DNA of 64,000 bases from Pseudomonas azotoformans (GTDB lineage: Bacteria > Pseudomonadota > Gammaproteobacteria > Pseudomonadales > Pseudomonadaceae), in the NCBI RefSeq assembly GCF_001579805.1, contig NZ_CP014546.1, forward strand, positions 2,976,001 through 3,040,000, read 5' to 3'. Below the pieces are notes generated by a model. The model was not told where the DNA came from, searched no databases, and worked only from the letters and a program-made list of their open reading frames with translations. Positions within the stretch are counted from its first letter, which is position 1. Every line of letters starts with the position of its first letter. Shown piece by piece: positions 8,632 to 17,699 of the stretch. The translations under genes were made by a program, and so were the position numbers.

Positions 8632-9417
8632 TCAAAAAGCGCCATCCACCAGCACCTGCAACGATTGCTGCGAACAGCGCTCGATGCGCGCCCGCACGCG
8701 ATACACCTCGGCAAACAGCAGTGGATTGAGCACTTCGTCCGCCGCGCCGCTGGCGTACAAACGTCCCTGGCGCAGCACGGCGATATGGTCGGCGAAGCGC
8801 GCAGCCAGGTTGATGTCGTGCAGCACCACCACGGCGATCAAGTTGTGTTCGCGCACCAGCCCGCGTACGCAGTCCATCACTTTCAGTTGGTAATTGAGGT
8901 CGAGGGCGCTGGTGGGTTCGTCCAGCAGCATCACCTGGGGGCGACGGGCGATGAGCTGCGCGAGGCTGACCAGTTGGCGTTGGCCGCCGGAGAGGGTGCT
9001 CAGCAACTGATCAGCTAAATGCACTATGCCAATGCGCTGCAAGGCGTCGAAGGCTTCACGCAGGCAGGCGTCGCTGGACAAGGGAATGCCCTCGACATTC
9101 GCCACGCGCAGGGCGGCGATCACACTTTCCATCACGCTGAGGCTCAAGCCCGGCGGCAGGTTCTGCGGCATGTAGGTCACGCGTCGTGCACGCTCGGCGA
9201 CGGACATGGCCGACAGGTCGAGGTCACCCAATCGTACAACGCCTTGCATCTTTTCCAGCCCGGCCACGGCACGCAACAGGGTGGACTTGCCGGCGCCATT
9301 GGGGCCGATCAGCGCGGTCAAACTGCCATGGGGCAGGGTAGGCAGGCTCAGGTCGTGCACGATCTGCCGGCGCCCGTAACTTACCTGGGCGTTGTGTACG
9401 CTCAAACCTTCGCTCAT
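8632..9417 (-). CDS. Iron-chelate ABC transporter ATP-binding protein (FepC/HmuV-type)
   Basis: A 261-aa ATPase. Walker A is GPNGAGKST (residues ~38-46), the Q-loop lies at YMPQNLPPG, the signature is LSGGQRQL, Walker B is VMLLDEPTSALD and the switch His is in VLHDINLAARF. It is the last gene of the piuA-piuC-binding protein-permease-ATPase operon, overlapping the permease by 4 bases. It powers inner-membrane uptake of a ferric chelate. The sequence resembles both siderophore and haem transporters, and I cannot choose between them. Confidence 0.93.
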   Translation of the reverse strand: MSEGLSVHNAQVSYGRRQIVHDLSLPTLPHGSLTALIGPNGAGKSTLLRAVAGLEKMQGVVRLGDLDLSAMSVAERARRVTYMPQNLPPGLSLSVMESVIAALRVANVEGIPLSSDACLREAFDALQRIGIVHLADQLLSTLSGGQRQLVSLAQLIARRPQVMLLDEPTSALDLNYQLKVMDCVRGLVREHNLIAVVVLHDINLAARFADHIAVLRQGRLYASGAADEVLNPLLFAEVYRVRARIERCSQQSLQVLVDGAF

Positions 9418-10472
9418 AACTGCCTCCCGCGCTTGAACACCAGCACCACAAAAATCGGCACGCCCACCAACGCGGTGACGATACCCACCGGCACGATCAC
9501 ACCGGGCATGATCAACTTGCTGGCAATCGACGACAGCGCCAGCAGCAACGCGCCGGTCAAGGCGCTGGCCGGCAACAGGAAACGTTGATCGTCACCCACC
9601 AGGATCCGCGCGATATGCGGACCGACCAGGCCGATAAATCCGATGGTGCCTACAAAGGCCACGGCGGTGGCCGACAGCAGGCTGATGCGCAGCAGTGAGA
9701 AAAACCGCAGCCGCTTCACATCCACGCCAAAGCTTTGCGCGCGGTCCTCACCCATGCGCAATAGGGTCAGGCGCGGTGCGGCGGCAAAGGAAAACGGCAT
9801 GACGACCGCCACCACCAGGGCCAGGATGCCGAGCTTGTCCCAGTTGGCGCGGGTCACGCTGCCCAGTGTCCAGAACACCAGTTGTTGCAGCACATCTTCG
9901 GTGGCAACCAGTTGCAGCAAGGCCACCACCGCGTTGCAACTGAACACCAGGGCGATGCCGAACAGCACCAGGCTTTCCACCCCGGCGCCGCGCAGGCGCG
10001 ACATGGCTTGCAGCAAAAACACCGAGGCAGCGGCGAAGATGAAGGCCGAGATGGAAATCGCCGTGTTGGCTGACACCCACAGCGTTGTCACCGGAAACAC
10101 AATCACCAGTGACGCGCCCAACGCTGCCGCCGACGACACGCCCAGCGTGAACGGGCTGGCCAGCGGGTTGTTCAGGATTGCCTGCATCTCGGCCCCGGCC
10201 AACGACAACGCGCAGCCCACCAACACCGCCATCAGCGCGTAGGGCAGGCGCACGTTCCAGATGATCACCTGGTCGGTGGCGCTCAGGTGCGACGGGTGCA
10301 GGATACCGTCGAGCAAGGCCAGCAGGCCCATGCCCGACGGGCCGCTGGCCAGGTCCACCAGAATGGCGCAAACCAGTGCGGTACCGAGCAGGCCTAGCAG
10401 CCAGGTACGCCGCGCCAGCAGGCGGCGGTAGCCGTGGGTGGCGCTGGCGAGGTCGAGGGTCTGGGTGGTCAT
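9414..10472 (-). CDS. FecCD-type iron-chelate ABC permease
   Basis: A 352-aa polytopic membrane protein of the FecCD/BtuC family, with about ten hydrophobic segments. Family landmarks are VRLPYALMAVLVGCALSLAGAEMQAILNNPLASPFTLGVSSAAALGA near residues 75-120 and the ATPase-contact region GFIGLVGPHIARILVGDDQRFLLPAS near residue 275. Only one permease gene is present, so the channel is expected to be a homodimer. Its start overlaps the binding-protein stop and its end overlaps the ATPase start (4 bases each), so the three are translationally coupled. Confidence 0.94.
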   Translation of the reverse strand: MTTQTLDLASATHGYRRLLARRTWLLGLLGTALVCAILVDLASGPSGMGLLALLDGILHPSHLSATDQVIIWNVRLPYALMAVLVGCALSLAGAEMQAILNNPLASPFTLGVSSAAALGASLVIVFPVTTLWVSANTAISISAFIFAAASVFLLQAMSRLRGAGVESLVLFGIALVFSCNAVVALLQLVATEDVLQQLVFWTLGSVTRANWDKLGILALVVAVVMPFSFAAAPRLTLLRMGEDRAQSFGVDVKRLRFFSLLRISLLSATAVAFVGTIGFIGLVGPHIARILVGDDQRFLLPASALTGALLLALSSIASKLIMPGVIVPVGIVTALVGVPIFVVLVFKRGRQL

Positions 10473-11581
10473 TTAGGGGTGTCGATCCAATAGGCACCCT
10501 GCAACGGCATCCCCAGGAACTGCGCGTTGATCTGCGCCATGGTCGCCTGCGGATCCAGCTTGGCGAACAGTTCTGGGTGCACCCATTTGGCCAACGACTC
10601 AATCGCGAGCAGGTTGTACGGCGAGTTGTAGAAGTCATGCCACAGGCCGTGGGCAGTGCCTTCGCGGATGGCGCGAAGGTTGGCGAATTCCGGGCGTGCC
10701 AGCACTCGGTCGAAGGCTTCACGCGCCTCGTCGTTGCTGACGCCAGCCCCCAGGATCAGCCCAGGCTTGTGGTTACCGGTGGCGACATAAATATCCGGAT
10801 CCGCCTTCAGCGCGTACTCCACGCTGATATCCCCCAGCGCCCCCGGCACCACGTCGGCGGCGATGTTGCGCCCGCCCACCAGCTTGATCACTTCACCCAT
10901 GCCGCTTTTGCCGGTGGTGTGCCCCGGCGCTTGCCAGGCCCCGGCCAGCAGTTCGAGGAACACACTCGGGCGCGGCCCCGCCGGCAAGGTGGCGACCGCA
11001 TCGGTGATCACCTTGATGTGCTGGTCATAGAAACCCAGGAACGCTTTGGCCTGGGCTTCACGCCCCAATGCTTGGCCCAGCGCGGTCATGCTGGTGTGAG
11101 TGCCCTGCACCGGATTGATACGGAAGTCGACGAACAGCACGGGAATGCCCGCCTTGGCCAGCACATCGGCGACCGGGCTGTGTTCGGTAGGGCCGTGGCC
11201 GGAAATGCTGAACACCGCCAGGTCAGGTTTCAGCGAGAGGATTTCCTCGGCGCTGACGCTTTGCTCCGACGCTTGGCCGATCAATGGGATGTCTTTCACC
11301 GTGGGAAATTTCGCCACGTAGGCGTTATAGGTGTGCTGGTCCAGCAGCTTCAAATCGTTCTGCCAGCCGACGATGCGTTGGAACGGCGCGTCGCGGTCCA
11401 GCAGGGCAAACGCCGAAATCAACCGGCCTTCACCGAGGACCACGCGTTTTACGTTGTCAGCCACTTCGACCTTGCGGCCCAGCACGTCGGTGACTTCATG
11501 GGCCGCAGCGGTTTCGGCATAGCCGAGGACCAGGGCGCCGAACAGCACGCCCAACTTGAGCAGGTGACGGGGTTTCAACAT
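10469..11581 (-). CDS. Iron-chelate periplasmic binding protein (TroA/FepB superfamily)
   Basis: A 370-aa class III binding protein. The start MLKPRHLLKLGVLFGALVLGYAETAAA gives a good Sec signal and sits 8 bases after GGAG; the longer frame adds 12 residues before the signal. The mature part begins HEVTDVLGRKVEVADNVKRVV, the usual opening of this family, then has LKPDLAVFSISG and GMGEVIKLVGGRNIAADV. It lies 28 bases after piuC in the Fur-controlled operon and hands the ferric chelate taken in by the TonB receptor to the FecCD permease. The ligand is unknown. Confidence 0.9.
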   Translation of the reverse strand: MLKPRHLLKLGVLFGALVLGYAETAAAHEVTDVLGRKVEVADNVKRVVLGEGRLISAFALLDRDAPFQRIVGWQNDLKLLDQHTYNAYVAKFPTVKDIPLIGQASEQSVSAEEILSLKPDLAVFSISGHGPTEHSPVADVLAKAGIPVLFVDFRINPVQGTHTSMTALGQALGREAQAKAFLGFYDQHIKVITDAVATLPAGPRPSVFLELLAGAWQAPGHTTGKSGMGEVIKLVGGRNIAADVVPGALGDISVEYALKADPDIYVATGNHKPGLILGAGVSNDEAREAFDRVLARPEFANLRAIREGTAHGLWHDFYNSPYNLLAIESLAKWVHPELFAKLDPQATMAQINAQFLGMPLQGAYWIDTPK

Positions 11582-11609
11582 GGCAGGGACTCCAGGTGAA
11601 GGCGGCGCA

Positions 11610-12290
11610 TCAGACATCGCTCCAGCGCCGCAACAGGTTGTGATAGGCGCCGCTCAGTTGCAGCAGCGCGTGGTGGTCGGCGTCTTGGACGGTGAGGGTC
11701 TGGATGGCGACGTCCATGTCCAAGAGCAACTGGCGCTGGCTGTCTTCGCGCACCAGGCTTTCGATCCAGAAGAAACTCGCGATGCGTTCACCACGGGTCA
11801 CCGGGTTGATCTTGTGCAGGCTGCTGCCGGGGTAGATCAGCAGGTGGCCGGCGGGCAGCTTCACCGCGTGCTCGCCGAAGGTGTCGCGGATCACCAGTTC
11901 ACCGCCGTCGTAGCTGGCCGGGTCGGCCAGGAACAGCGTGGCGGAGATGTCGGTGCGCACCCGCTCGCGCACGCCCTTGATGCCGCGAATAGCGTTGTCG
12001 ATATGCCAGTCGAACGCTTCACCGCCGCTGTAGCGGTTGAACAGCGGCGGGTAGATGCGCTTGGGCAAGGCGGCCGACATGAACAGCGCGTTGTCCGACA
12101 GCCGCGCCAGAATCTGCTCGCCGATGCGCAGGGCCACTGGCGAATCTTCCGATAACTGTCGGTTGTTTTTCGCCATGGCCGAGCGCTGTCCGGCGGTCAC
12201 CTTGCCGTCAACCCAGGGCTGATCGAGCAAGGTGTCCACGGTGGTTTCGACTTCGCTGGCGCTGAGCAGCGCCGGGATTTCGATCAACAC
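11610..12290 (-). CDS. piuC: PKHD-type Fe(II)/2-oxoglutarate hydroxylase PiuC
   Basis: A 226-aa dioxygenase starting with GTG, three bases after the piuA stop. The facial triad is HxD in [10 protein letters not shown] plus the distal His in [16 protein letters not shown], whose Arg binds 2-oxoglutarate; the double-stranded beta helix surrounds these. Length and the opening [10 protein letters not shown] match the PiuC/YbiX family. In Pseudomonas piuC is co-transcribed with the siderophore receptor piuA and induced by iron starvation; the substrate it hydroxylates is not established. Placement directly behind piuA fixes the orthology. Confidence 0.94.
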   Translation of the reverse strand: MLIEIPALLSASEVETTVDTLLDQPWVDGKVTAGQRSAMAKNNRQLSEDSPVALRIGEQILARLSDNALFMSAALPKRIYPPLFNRYSGGEAFDWHIDNAIRGIKGVRERVRTDISATLFLADPASYDGGELVIRDTFGEHAVKLPAGHLLIYPGSSLHKINPVTRGERIASFFWIESLVREDSQRQLLLDMDVAIQTLTVQDADHHALLQLSGAYHNLLRRWSDV

Positions 12291-12293
12291 GGT

Positions 12294-14675
12294 TCAGAAC
12301 TCATAGTCGACGCTGGCGGTGAGGGTGCGCCCGGCACCTGGGATGCCGTAGAGCTGGAAGCCGTCGAGGGACGCGCCGACCTGGCTGTAATAAAACTTGT
12401 TGAACACGTTGTTGAGGTTGAGGTTGACCGTGGTGTCCTTGTTCACCTTGTATTGTGCGGCCAGGTTGCTCAGCCAGTAGCCGGGGGCTTTTTCGTGGTC
12501 GCGGGTGTAGATCGCGTACACGCCGGACGGGCCATTGGCGTAGCTGCTGTTGTTGTTCAAGCCGCCGACGTACTTGTTGTCGGTGTAGCGGCGTCGACCC
12601 ACGTATTGCTCGCCGTAGCTGAGGCTCAGGGCGTCGGTGACGGCGTAGGTGGTCCACAGGTTGGCGGTCAGGTCGGGGACGTTCTTGGCTTCGGCGCCTT
12701 TGTTGATGCCTTTGGTCTGGGTGCTCTTGAGTGCCGAGAACCCGCTGTAGGCGGTCCAGCGCGGGGTGATATTGCCTTGCAGGCCCAGTTCGATGCCGTC
12801 TACACGCTTGGCGGGCAAGGCACGTACCGGGGCGGATTCGCCGTCCTGGTATTCCCAGGCATTGTCCAGTTCGGTACGGAAGATCGCCGCCGTGACGTTG
12901 AGCCTGTCGTGGGCAATGTCCCACTTGGTGCCCAGTTCATAGGTCTTGGACTTGGCCGGGCTGTAGTTGCTGGTGCTGGCCGCGCCGTAGATCTGGTTGT
13001 TGGTCGATGCGCCCAGTGCCGACGGCTGCGCCGCTTCGCTGTAGGACACATAGATACTGCCGTTGGGCAGCGGTTTGAACACCGCGCCAACCCGACCGCT
13101 GACGGCACCGTCAGTGCTGCTGATGCTGGCCTGGCCACGCTGGCTGGTTTGTGCGCGCCAGTTGTCATAGCGCAACGAGCCCAGCACTTGCCACTGATCG
13201 TTGAGGGTGATGGTGTCGCCCAGATAGATCCCGGCGTTGTCGATCACCGAACGCGGGTCGCCATCGCCTTTGGTCACGTAGGTGCTAGCGAAGCTGTGGC
13301 TGGGGTCGTTCATGTCAAACAACATGTCGCCGGCCGGCACCTTGGCGTTGCGTTTCAGGCCGCCGTAGGTCTCGTGATAGAACTCCAGGCCGCTGACCAC
13401 GGCGTGCTGCAGGCTGCCGGTGGTGAGGTTGAAATTGAAGTCGGTCTGGTTGTCGAGGATGGTGTAGCGCTTGGACAAACCGAAGTCACTGCCGCGCAGG
13501 ATGCCGTAGGCGGTATTACTGTTATTTACATAATCGGTGTAGGCATTCACCGTGCTGCCCGGCACTTGGCTGATCGGCCCTACACCGGTGTAGCCCAAGG
13601 TCGCACAGCGGGTGCCGGTGCAGGTCTTCTGGCCGTTGGCATTGGCGGCGAAGAAGCGCGCCGGGGAGAGCACGGCAAAATTGTCGCTGCGTTCCCAACG
13701 GGTCTGGTTGCGCAGGTTGGCGTCATTCCAGTCGAAGTCATGCTCGAAGCGTGCGGTGAGCGAGGTGGTTTTGTTCTCTTGGGTGTAGAGGCTGGAGTCG
13801 CCGTACCAGTTGGAGCGCTTCACGCCGGGCATGCGGTCGCCATTCGTCCCACGCTGGATCGGCACGCCGCCGTCCGGGGTGTTGGTGTCTTTCTGATAGA
13901 AAGTGTCGATGAAGAAGCGCGTGTCAGTACCCAGGCCGAAGCCGAACGAGGTGGCAATGCCCCAGCGGTCGTAGTCCACGTCGTCACGTTCGGCCACCTG
14001 GTTGTAGTGCTTCATCAGGTTGACGCGTACGGCGGTGGTGTCGTTGATCTGTTTATTCAGGTCGGCGGTGAGACGGCGGTAGGCATCGGTGCCGATACCG
14101 GCGGAGACGCGGTTGGCGTCGCCCAAGTGCGCTTCTTTACTCACCAGGTTGACGCTGCCACCCACGGCGGACACGCCGGATTCGATGGAGCCGGTGCCCT
14201 TGAACACTTCCGCCTGTTGCAGGTTGAAGGTGTCGGTACGGGTGGACATGCCCGCATCGCGCACGCCGTCGACGGTCAGACTCTGCTCGGAAGAAAACCC
14301 GCGAATCGAAAACAGGTCGCCCCAGCCCAGGTTGCCCTCGCCGGACATGAAGGTAATGCCCGGCACGTTGCGCAACACTTCCTGCAGGGTCTGCGCGTTC
14401 TGCTCCTTGAGCACCTGCTGCGGCACGATGGTCACGCTTTGCGGGGCGTCCAGCAGCGGTTGGCTGATTTTTGCCGAGGTCACCCGGTCCACCTTGAAGG
14501 TGGAGGTGGCTTCGCCATCAACCTTGATTTCCGGCAGGCTCAGCACCGAGTCATTGGACGTGGCCGTTGGCGCGTCAGCCAAGGCAACCGGTACGACGCT
14601 GCCGGCAGCCAGCAGGCCGAACATCGGCGCCAGAGTAGTGTGCAGCGTGTGGCTGCGAGGTGTGGGCAATGACAT
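12294..14675 (-). CDS. piuA: TonB-dependent siderophore receptor PiuA/Fiu
   Basis: A 793-aa outer-membrane receptor with a signal peptide to residue ~34 (VALA-DAPT). The TonB-box/plug region has LLDAPQSVTIVPQQVLKEQNAQ, LRNVPGITFMSGEGNLGWGD, FSIRGFSSEQSLTVDGVRD and VFKGTGSIESGVSAVGGSVNLV. The 22-stranded barrel follows and ends in a terminal aromatic (SVDYEF), the BAM signal. It resembles PiuA/Fiu receptors, which import catecholate-type ferric chelates and are a route for siderophore-antibiotic conjugates. It heads a five-gene operon. A Fur box lies 19-38 bases upstream of its ATG, so iron starvation should induce it. A divergent two-component system is adjacent. Confidence 0.92.
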   Translation of the reverse strand: MSLPTPRSHTLHTTLAPMFGLLAAGSVVPVALADAPTATSNDSVLSLPEIKVDGEATSTFKVDRVTSAKISQPLLDAPQSVTIVPQQVLKEQNAQTLQEVLRNVPGITFMSGEGNLGWGDLFSIRGFSSEQSLTVDGVRDAGMSTRTDTFNLQQAEVFKGTGSIESGVSAVGGSVNLVSKEAHLGDANRVSAGIGTDAYRRLTADLNKQINDTTAVRVNLMKHYNQVAERDDVDYDRWGIATSFGFGLGTDTRFFIDTFYQKDTNTPDGGVPIQRGTNGDRMPGVKRSNWYGDSSLYTQENKTTSLTARFEHDFDWNDANLRNQTRWERSDNFAVLSPARFFAANANGQKTCTGTRCATLGYTGVGPISQVPGSTVNAYTDYVNNSNTAYGILRGSDFGLSKRYTILDNQTDFNFNLTTGSLQHAVVSGLEFYHETYGGLKRNAKVPAGDMLFDMNDPSHSFASTYVTKGDGDPRSVIDNAGIYLGDTITLNDQWQVLGSLRYDNWRAQTSQRGQASISSTDGAVSGRVGAVFKPLPNGSIYVSYSEAAQPSALGASTNNQIYGAASTSNYSPAKSKTYELGTKWDIAHDRLNVTAAIFRTELDNAWEYQDGESAPVRALPAKRVDGIELGLQGNITPRWTAYSGFSALKSTQTKGINKGAEAKNVPDLTANLWTTYAVTDALSLSYGEQYVGRRRYTDNKYVGGLNNNSSYANGPSGVYAIYTRDHEKAPGYWLSNLAAQYKVNKDTTVNLNLNNVFNKFYYSQVGASLDGFQLYGIPGAGRTLTASVDYEF

Positions 14676-14693
14676 GAGTGGCTTCCGAGTCTA

Positions 14694-14713
14694 AATTACA
14701 ATTACTCTCATTT
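14694..14713 (-). promoter_or_regulatory. Candidate Fur box upstream of piuA
   Basis: The minus strand reads AAATGAGAGTAATTGTAATT, a good match to the Pseudomonas Fur site (AATGAGAATNATTNTCATT type). It lies in the 198-base divergent region between piuA and the response regulator, close enough to piuA to block its promoter when iron is replete. Confidence 0.8.
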
Positions 14714-14873
14714 AGGTTCGGTAGTCTAAAGAGCGATTTCCCCTGCCATACCCCAGGTTTGTATCGCTGATGCGTGATTATGGTTTCCTACAACATTCCA
14801 TTACATTTGCCTGCACGGCTGGCTGAACTTTCGGCTATTTGCTGCGTTTCATTGTTTTTCGGATTGACTGCCC

Positions 14874-15584
14874 ATGGCCAAGCAAGACCACCTGCTGATC
14901 GTTGATGACGATCAGCAAATCCGCCAGTTGCTCTGCGACTACTTGAGCGACGCTGGCTTCCAGGTGTCCACCGCCGCCGACGGCAAGGAAATGCGCCGTC
15001 GTCTGGCGCTGAATGTCATTGACCTGATCGTCCTCGACCTGATGCTGCCCGGCGAAGACGGCCTGAGCCTGTGCCGCGAACTGCGGGTGAACTCCAACAT
15101 CCCGGTGGTGATGCTCACGGCCAAAGGTTCGTTGATCGACCGCATCGTCGGCCTGGAAATTGGCGCCGACGATTACCTGCCCAAACCGTTCGACCCACGC
15201 GAACTGCTGGTGCGGATCAAGGTGGTGCTGCGCCGGGTGCAGAGCTTTCCCGACCGCGCGCGCCTGGATGAAGCACCGAGCATCCGTTTTGCCGGCTGGC
15301 AGCTCGACACGCGGGCGCGACAGTTGCTCTCGCCGGAGGGGGTGGTGGTCAGCCTGGGCAACTCGGATTACCGCGTGTTGCGCCTGTTGTTGCAGCACCC
15401 CAATCGCCCGTTGAGCCGCGACTTTTTACTCAACCACGTGTTCGACAAGGACAGCACGCCGTTCGACCGTTCCATCGACGTGTGCGTCAGCCGCTTGCGC
15501 TCGCAACTGCCGGCCCATTTGATCAAGACCGTGCGCAACGAAGGCTACATGCTCACCGCCGACGACGTGGTGCTGGAGTCGTGA
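14874..15584 (+). CDS. OmpR/PhoB-family response regulator next to piuA
   Basis: A 236-aa two-domain regulator. The receiver domain (residues ~5-120) has the acidic pocket VDDD (10-13), phospho-acceptor Asp55 in VLDLMLPGEDG, Thr in MLTAKG and Lys in DDYLPKPFDP. The winged-helix DNA-binding domain ends in the typical SIDVCVSRLRSQLPAHLIKTVRNEGYML. It is transcribed away from piuA and overlaps the kinase gene by 4 bases. By analogy with PirRS next to PirA in P. aeruginosa it may activate the neighbouring receptor operon in response to the siderophore; that link is inference from position. Confidence 0.92.
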   Translation: MAKQDHLLIVDDDQQIRQLLCDYLSDAGFQVSTAADGKEMRRRLALNVIDLIVLDLMLPGEDGLSLCRELRVNSNIPVVMLTAKGSLIDRIVGLEIGADDYLPKPFDPRELLVRIKVVLRRVQSFPDRARLDEAPSIRFAGWQLDTRARQLLSPEGVVVSLGNSDYRVLRLLLQHPNRPLSRDFLLNHVFDKDSTPFDRSIDVCVSRLRSQLPAHLIKTVRNEGYMLTADDVVLES

Positions 15585-16975
15585 GACTGCTGCCGCGTTC
15601 GTTGTTCGGGCGGCTGGTGCTGATTTTGGTCAGCGGCATGCTCGCGGCGCAGGCGCTGACCAGTAGCATCTGGTACGACCGTCGCCATGGGCAGGTGCTG
15701 GAAATTCCGGCGCGCTTGATCGCCACGCGCCTGGCGGACGTGGTGCGCCTGGTGCACAGCGACCCGCAACAGGCGGACCAGCTGATCAAGATGCTCGACA
15801 CGCCGACCTTCCGCCTGACCCTCAGCGATCAGGCCAGTAATACGCCCAGCACGCTTCACGACAGCGACCGGCCCACCGAACGGTTGATCAAGAAGGTGTT
15901 GTCGGAAAAAACCGGCTACGCCCAGACCCTGATCCTGTTGCGCCTGTCGTTGGTGGATGGTGAGGGGCAAACCGCCGGGCTGTCGACCCTGCTCGGTTCC
16001 AAACCGGTGGTGGGGCAGTTTCTGATCGACCTGCGCCTGCCTGACGGCCGCTGGTTGCAGGTGGATGCCAGCGAAGAACAGGGTTGGACCAGCACTTCAC
16101 CGCTGGACCTGCTGTTCGATTACGTCATGCGCATTTATTTGCTGCGGGTGCTGGTGCTGGTGTTGATCGCGCTGGTGGCGGTGCGCCTGGCGATCCGTCC
16201 GCTCAACGCGCTGGCCAAGGCGGCCGAAGCCCTGGGGCGGGATATCCAGCGCCCGCCGTTATCGGTGGACGGCCCCACCGAAGTACGCCGTGCTGCCCAG
16301 GCGTTCAATGCCATGCAACAGCGGCTGATCGCCAATATTGCCGAGCGCACGCGGTTTCTTGCGGCTATTTCCCACGACCTTCGTTCACCGATCACACGCC
16401 TGCGCCTGCGCACCGAAATGCTGGAAGACAACCGCACCAAGGAGCGTTTTCGCAGTGACTTGGAAGAAATGGAGCACATGGTCTCCAGCACCTTGGACTT
16501 TGTCAGCAGTGGCGAAATCAACGAGGCACGGCAGAACATCGATATCAACGCCTTGCTGCAAAGCTTGCAGGCGGATCTGCAAGATGTGGGCGAAAACGTG
16601 GTGATCGAAGGCCGGGCCAAACAGCCACTGCCGGGTTACGCCCGTAGCCTCAAGCGTTGTGTGCAGAACCTGCTGGAAAACGCGGTGCGCTATGGCAGCG
16701 ATGTGGTGGTTCGCGTCGAGGACCAGGTGGAGAGCTTGAAGATCGTCATCAGCGATCGGGGGCCGGGGATTCCCCAAGAACAGCTGGAGCAGGTGATGGA
16801 GCCGTTTTATCGGGTGGAAGGTTCACGCAATGCCGAGACCGGTGGGTATGGCTTGGGGTTGAGCATCGCTCACACCATCGCCAAGGCGCATGACGGGCGG
16901 TTGAGTTTGCGTAATCGCGAAGGTGGGGGGCTTGAGGTGGCGTTGCTTTTGTGGAGAGCCCGCTCACCACAGTAA
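15581..16975 (+). CDS. Sensor histidine kinase (EnvZ-like) partner of the piuA-linked regulator
   Basis: The start is GTG at 15581, inside the TGA of the regulator gene (GTGA), giving 464 aa. A first membrane span follows the start (LVLILVSGMLAAQAL), then a periplasmic sensor loop of ~140 residues, a second span (YLLRVLVLVLIALVAV), and a HAMP-like linker. The phosphorylated His265 is in FLAAISHDLRSP. The ATPase domain has an N-box (NLLENAVRYG), DRGPGIP and GGYGLGLS. The last residues, WRARSPQ and the stop, are encoded by a REP element, so the native C-terminus may have been altered by repeat insertion. The signal is unknown. Confidence 0.9.
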   Translation: MRLLPRSLFGRLVLILVSGMLAAQALTSSIWYDRRHGQVLEIPARLIATRLADVVRLVHSDPQQADQLIKMLDTPTFRLTLSDQASNTPSTLHDSDRPTERLIKKVLSEKTGYAQTLILLRLSLVDGEGQTAGLSTLLGSKPVVGQFLIDLRLPDGRWLQVDASEEQGWTSTSPLDLLFDYVMRIYLLRVLVLVLIALVAVRLAIRPLNALAKAAEALGRDIQRPPLSVDGPTEVRRAAQAFNAMQQRLIANIAERTRFLAAISHDLRSPITRLRLRTEMLEDNRTKERFRSDLEEMEHMVSSTLDFVSSGEINEARQNIDINALLQSLQADLQDVGENVVIEGRAKQPLPGYARSLKRCVQNLLENAVRYGSDVVVRVEDQVESLKIVISDRGPGIPQEQLEQVMEPFYRVEGSRNAETGGYGLGLSIAHTIAKAHDGRLSLRNREGGGLEVALLLWRARSPQ

Positions 16976-16982
16976 GTGGGCT
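16951..16982. repeat. REP element overlapping the kinase stop codon
   Basis: Contains AGCCCGCTCACCACAGTAA (16957-16975), identical to 5297-5315; its last three bases are the kinase TAA. GAGCCC (16955-16960) and GGGCTC (16978-16983) can pair to form a hairpin between the convergent kinase and SEC-C genes, where it may also stop transcription. Confidence 0.7.
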
Positions 16983-16999
16983 CCTCCGGGGTCAGGGCC

Positions 17000-17200
17000 T
17001 TACGCCCCGTGGCACTTCTTGAATTTCTTTTCGCTGCCGCATGGGCAAGGATCATTGCGACCCACGTCCTTCAAGGCGTTGCGCACTGGCTCCTGGTGAG
17101 CGTGGCCGCAGTTCGGGCCGTGGACATGGCCGTGGTCGTGATCATGGTGATCGTGATCGTGGTTGCAGTCAGGGCCATGGACATGGGGTTGCTGAGTCAT
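17000..17200 (-). CDS. Small His-rich SEC-C metal-binding protein
   Basis: A 66-aa protein in two parts. Residues 1-35 are extremely His/Asp-rich, with 12 His and two copies of HVHGPxC (HVHGPDCNH and HVHGPNCGH) flanking a run of HD repeats. Residues 48-66 form a SEC-C motif ([19 protein letters not shown]), the zinc-binding CxC-x8-CH module also found at the SecA C-terminus. It probably binds zinc or another transition metal. It is the last gene of a four-gene minus-strand cluster, overlapping the LEA-like lipoprotein gene by 4 bases (ATGA). Similar proteins occur in other Pseudomonas; no function is established. Confidence 0.85.
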   Translation of the reverse strand: MTQQPHVHGPDCNHDHDHHDHDHGHVHGPNCGHAHQEPVRNALKDVGRNDPCPCGSEKKFKKCHGA

Positions 17201-17679
17201 CGATGTCGCTCCGGAATAAAATCGCCGGGGATTATCTCGCCATTGTGGTTCACCTGCACGTCATAACCGATGAATAATCCGGTTTTCAGCTCACCCTCCA
17301 GGCGATATGGCACCGGCCGGTCGGGATTTTTCAGCATCTGCACCACATCGCGGATCTGCGGCCAGAGGTTGGTGCGCACCGACACCCGGAAAAACTTATG
17401 ACTGCGCGGCGGTACGGTGAGCCATTCATTGGACTCGCCTTCGGTCAGCACAAAATCATCCAGGGTGACCTTGTAGATCAGGCCGCGCACGGTCAGGTCG
17501 GCGTCGTCGCGGTTGTCCACGCGAAAGTACAGCTTGAATTTCTGCTCCAGCAACTTGGCGCGCACCACTTCGACTTTGACCAGGGACACGTGGGGCGGCG
17601 GGGAATCATCTTCGAACCACGACGCGCAGCCGGTCAGGCCAAGGGTCAACGCCAGAAGCAAGCTGTACATCCGGAGCAT
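17197..17679 (-). CDS. LEA-type-2-like lipoprotein
   Basis: A 160-aa protein. The start [18 protein letters not shown] was chosen because AAGGA lies 7 bases before it and because it begins a lipoprotein signal (LTGC, Cys18), giving a membrane-anchored periplasmic protein. The body resembles the water-stress/LEA14 beta-sandwich: [41 protein letters not shown], then [15 protein letters not shown]. Members are thought to act in stress tolerance or outer-membrane maintenance, but no molecular role is established. It lies between ychJ (20 bases upstream) and the SEC-C gene (overlapping). Confidence 0.8.
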   Translation of the reverse strand: MLRMYSLLLALTLGLTGCASWFEDDSPPPHVSLVKVEVVRAKLLEQKFKLYFRVDNRDDADLTVRGLIYKVTLDDFVLTEGESNEWLTVPPRSHKFFRVSVRTNLWPQIRDVVQMLKNPDRPVPYRLEGELKTGLFIGYDVQVNHNGEIIPGDFIPERHR

Positions 17680-17699
17680 GGCGTTAATCCTTTGAGGGT

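Noticed and set aside
12453..14672. A 739-codon open frame antisense to piuA
   Set aside because: It is the shadow of high-GC codon bias in piuA: composition is Gly/Val-rich with no domain or ribosome site.
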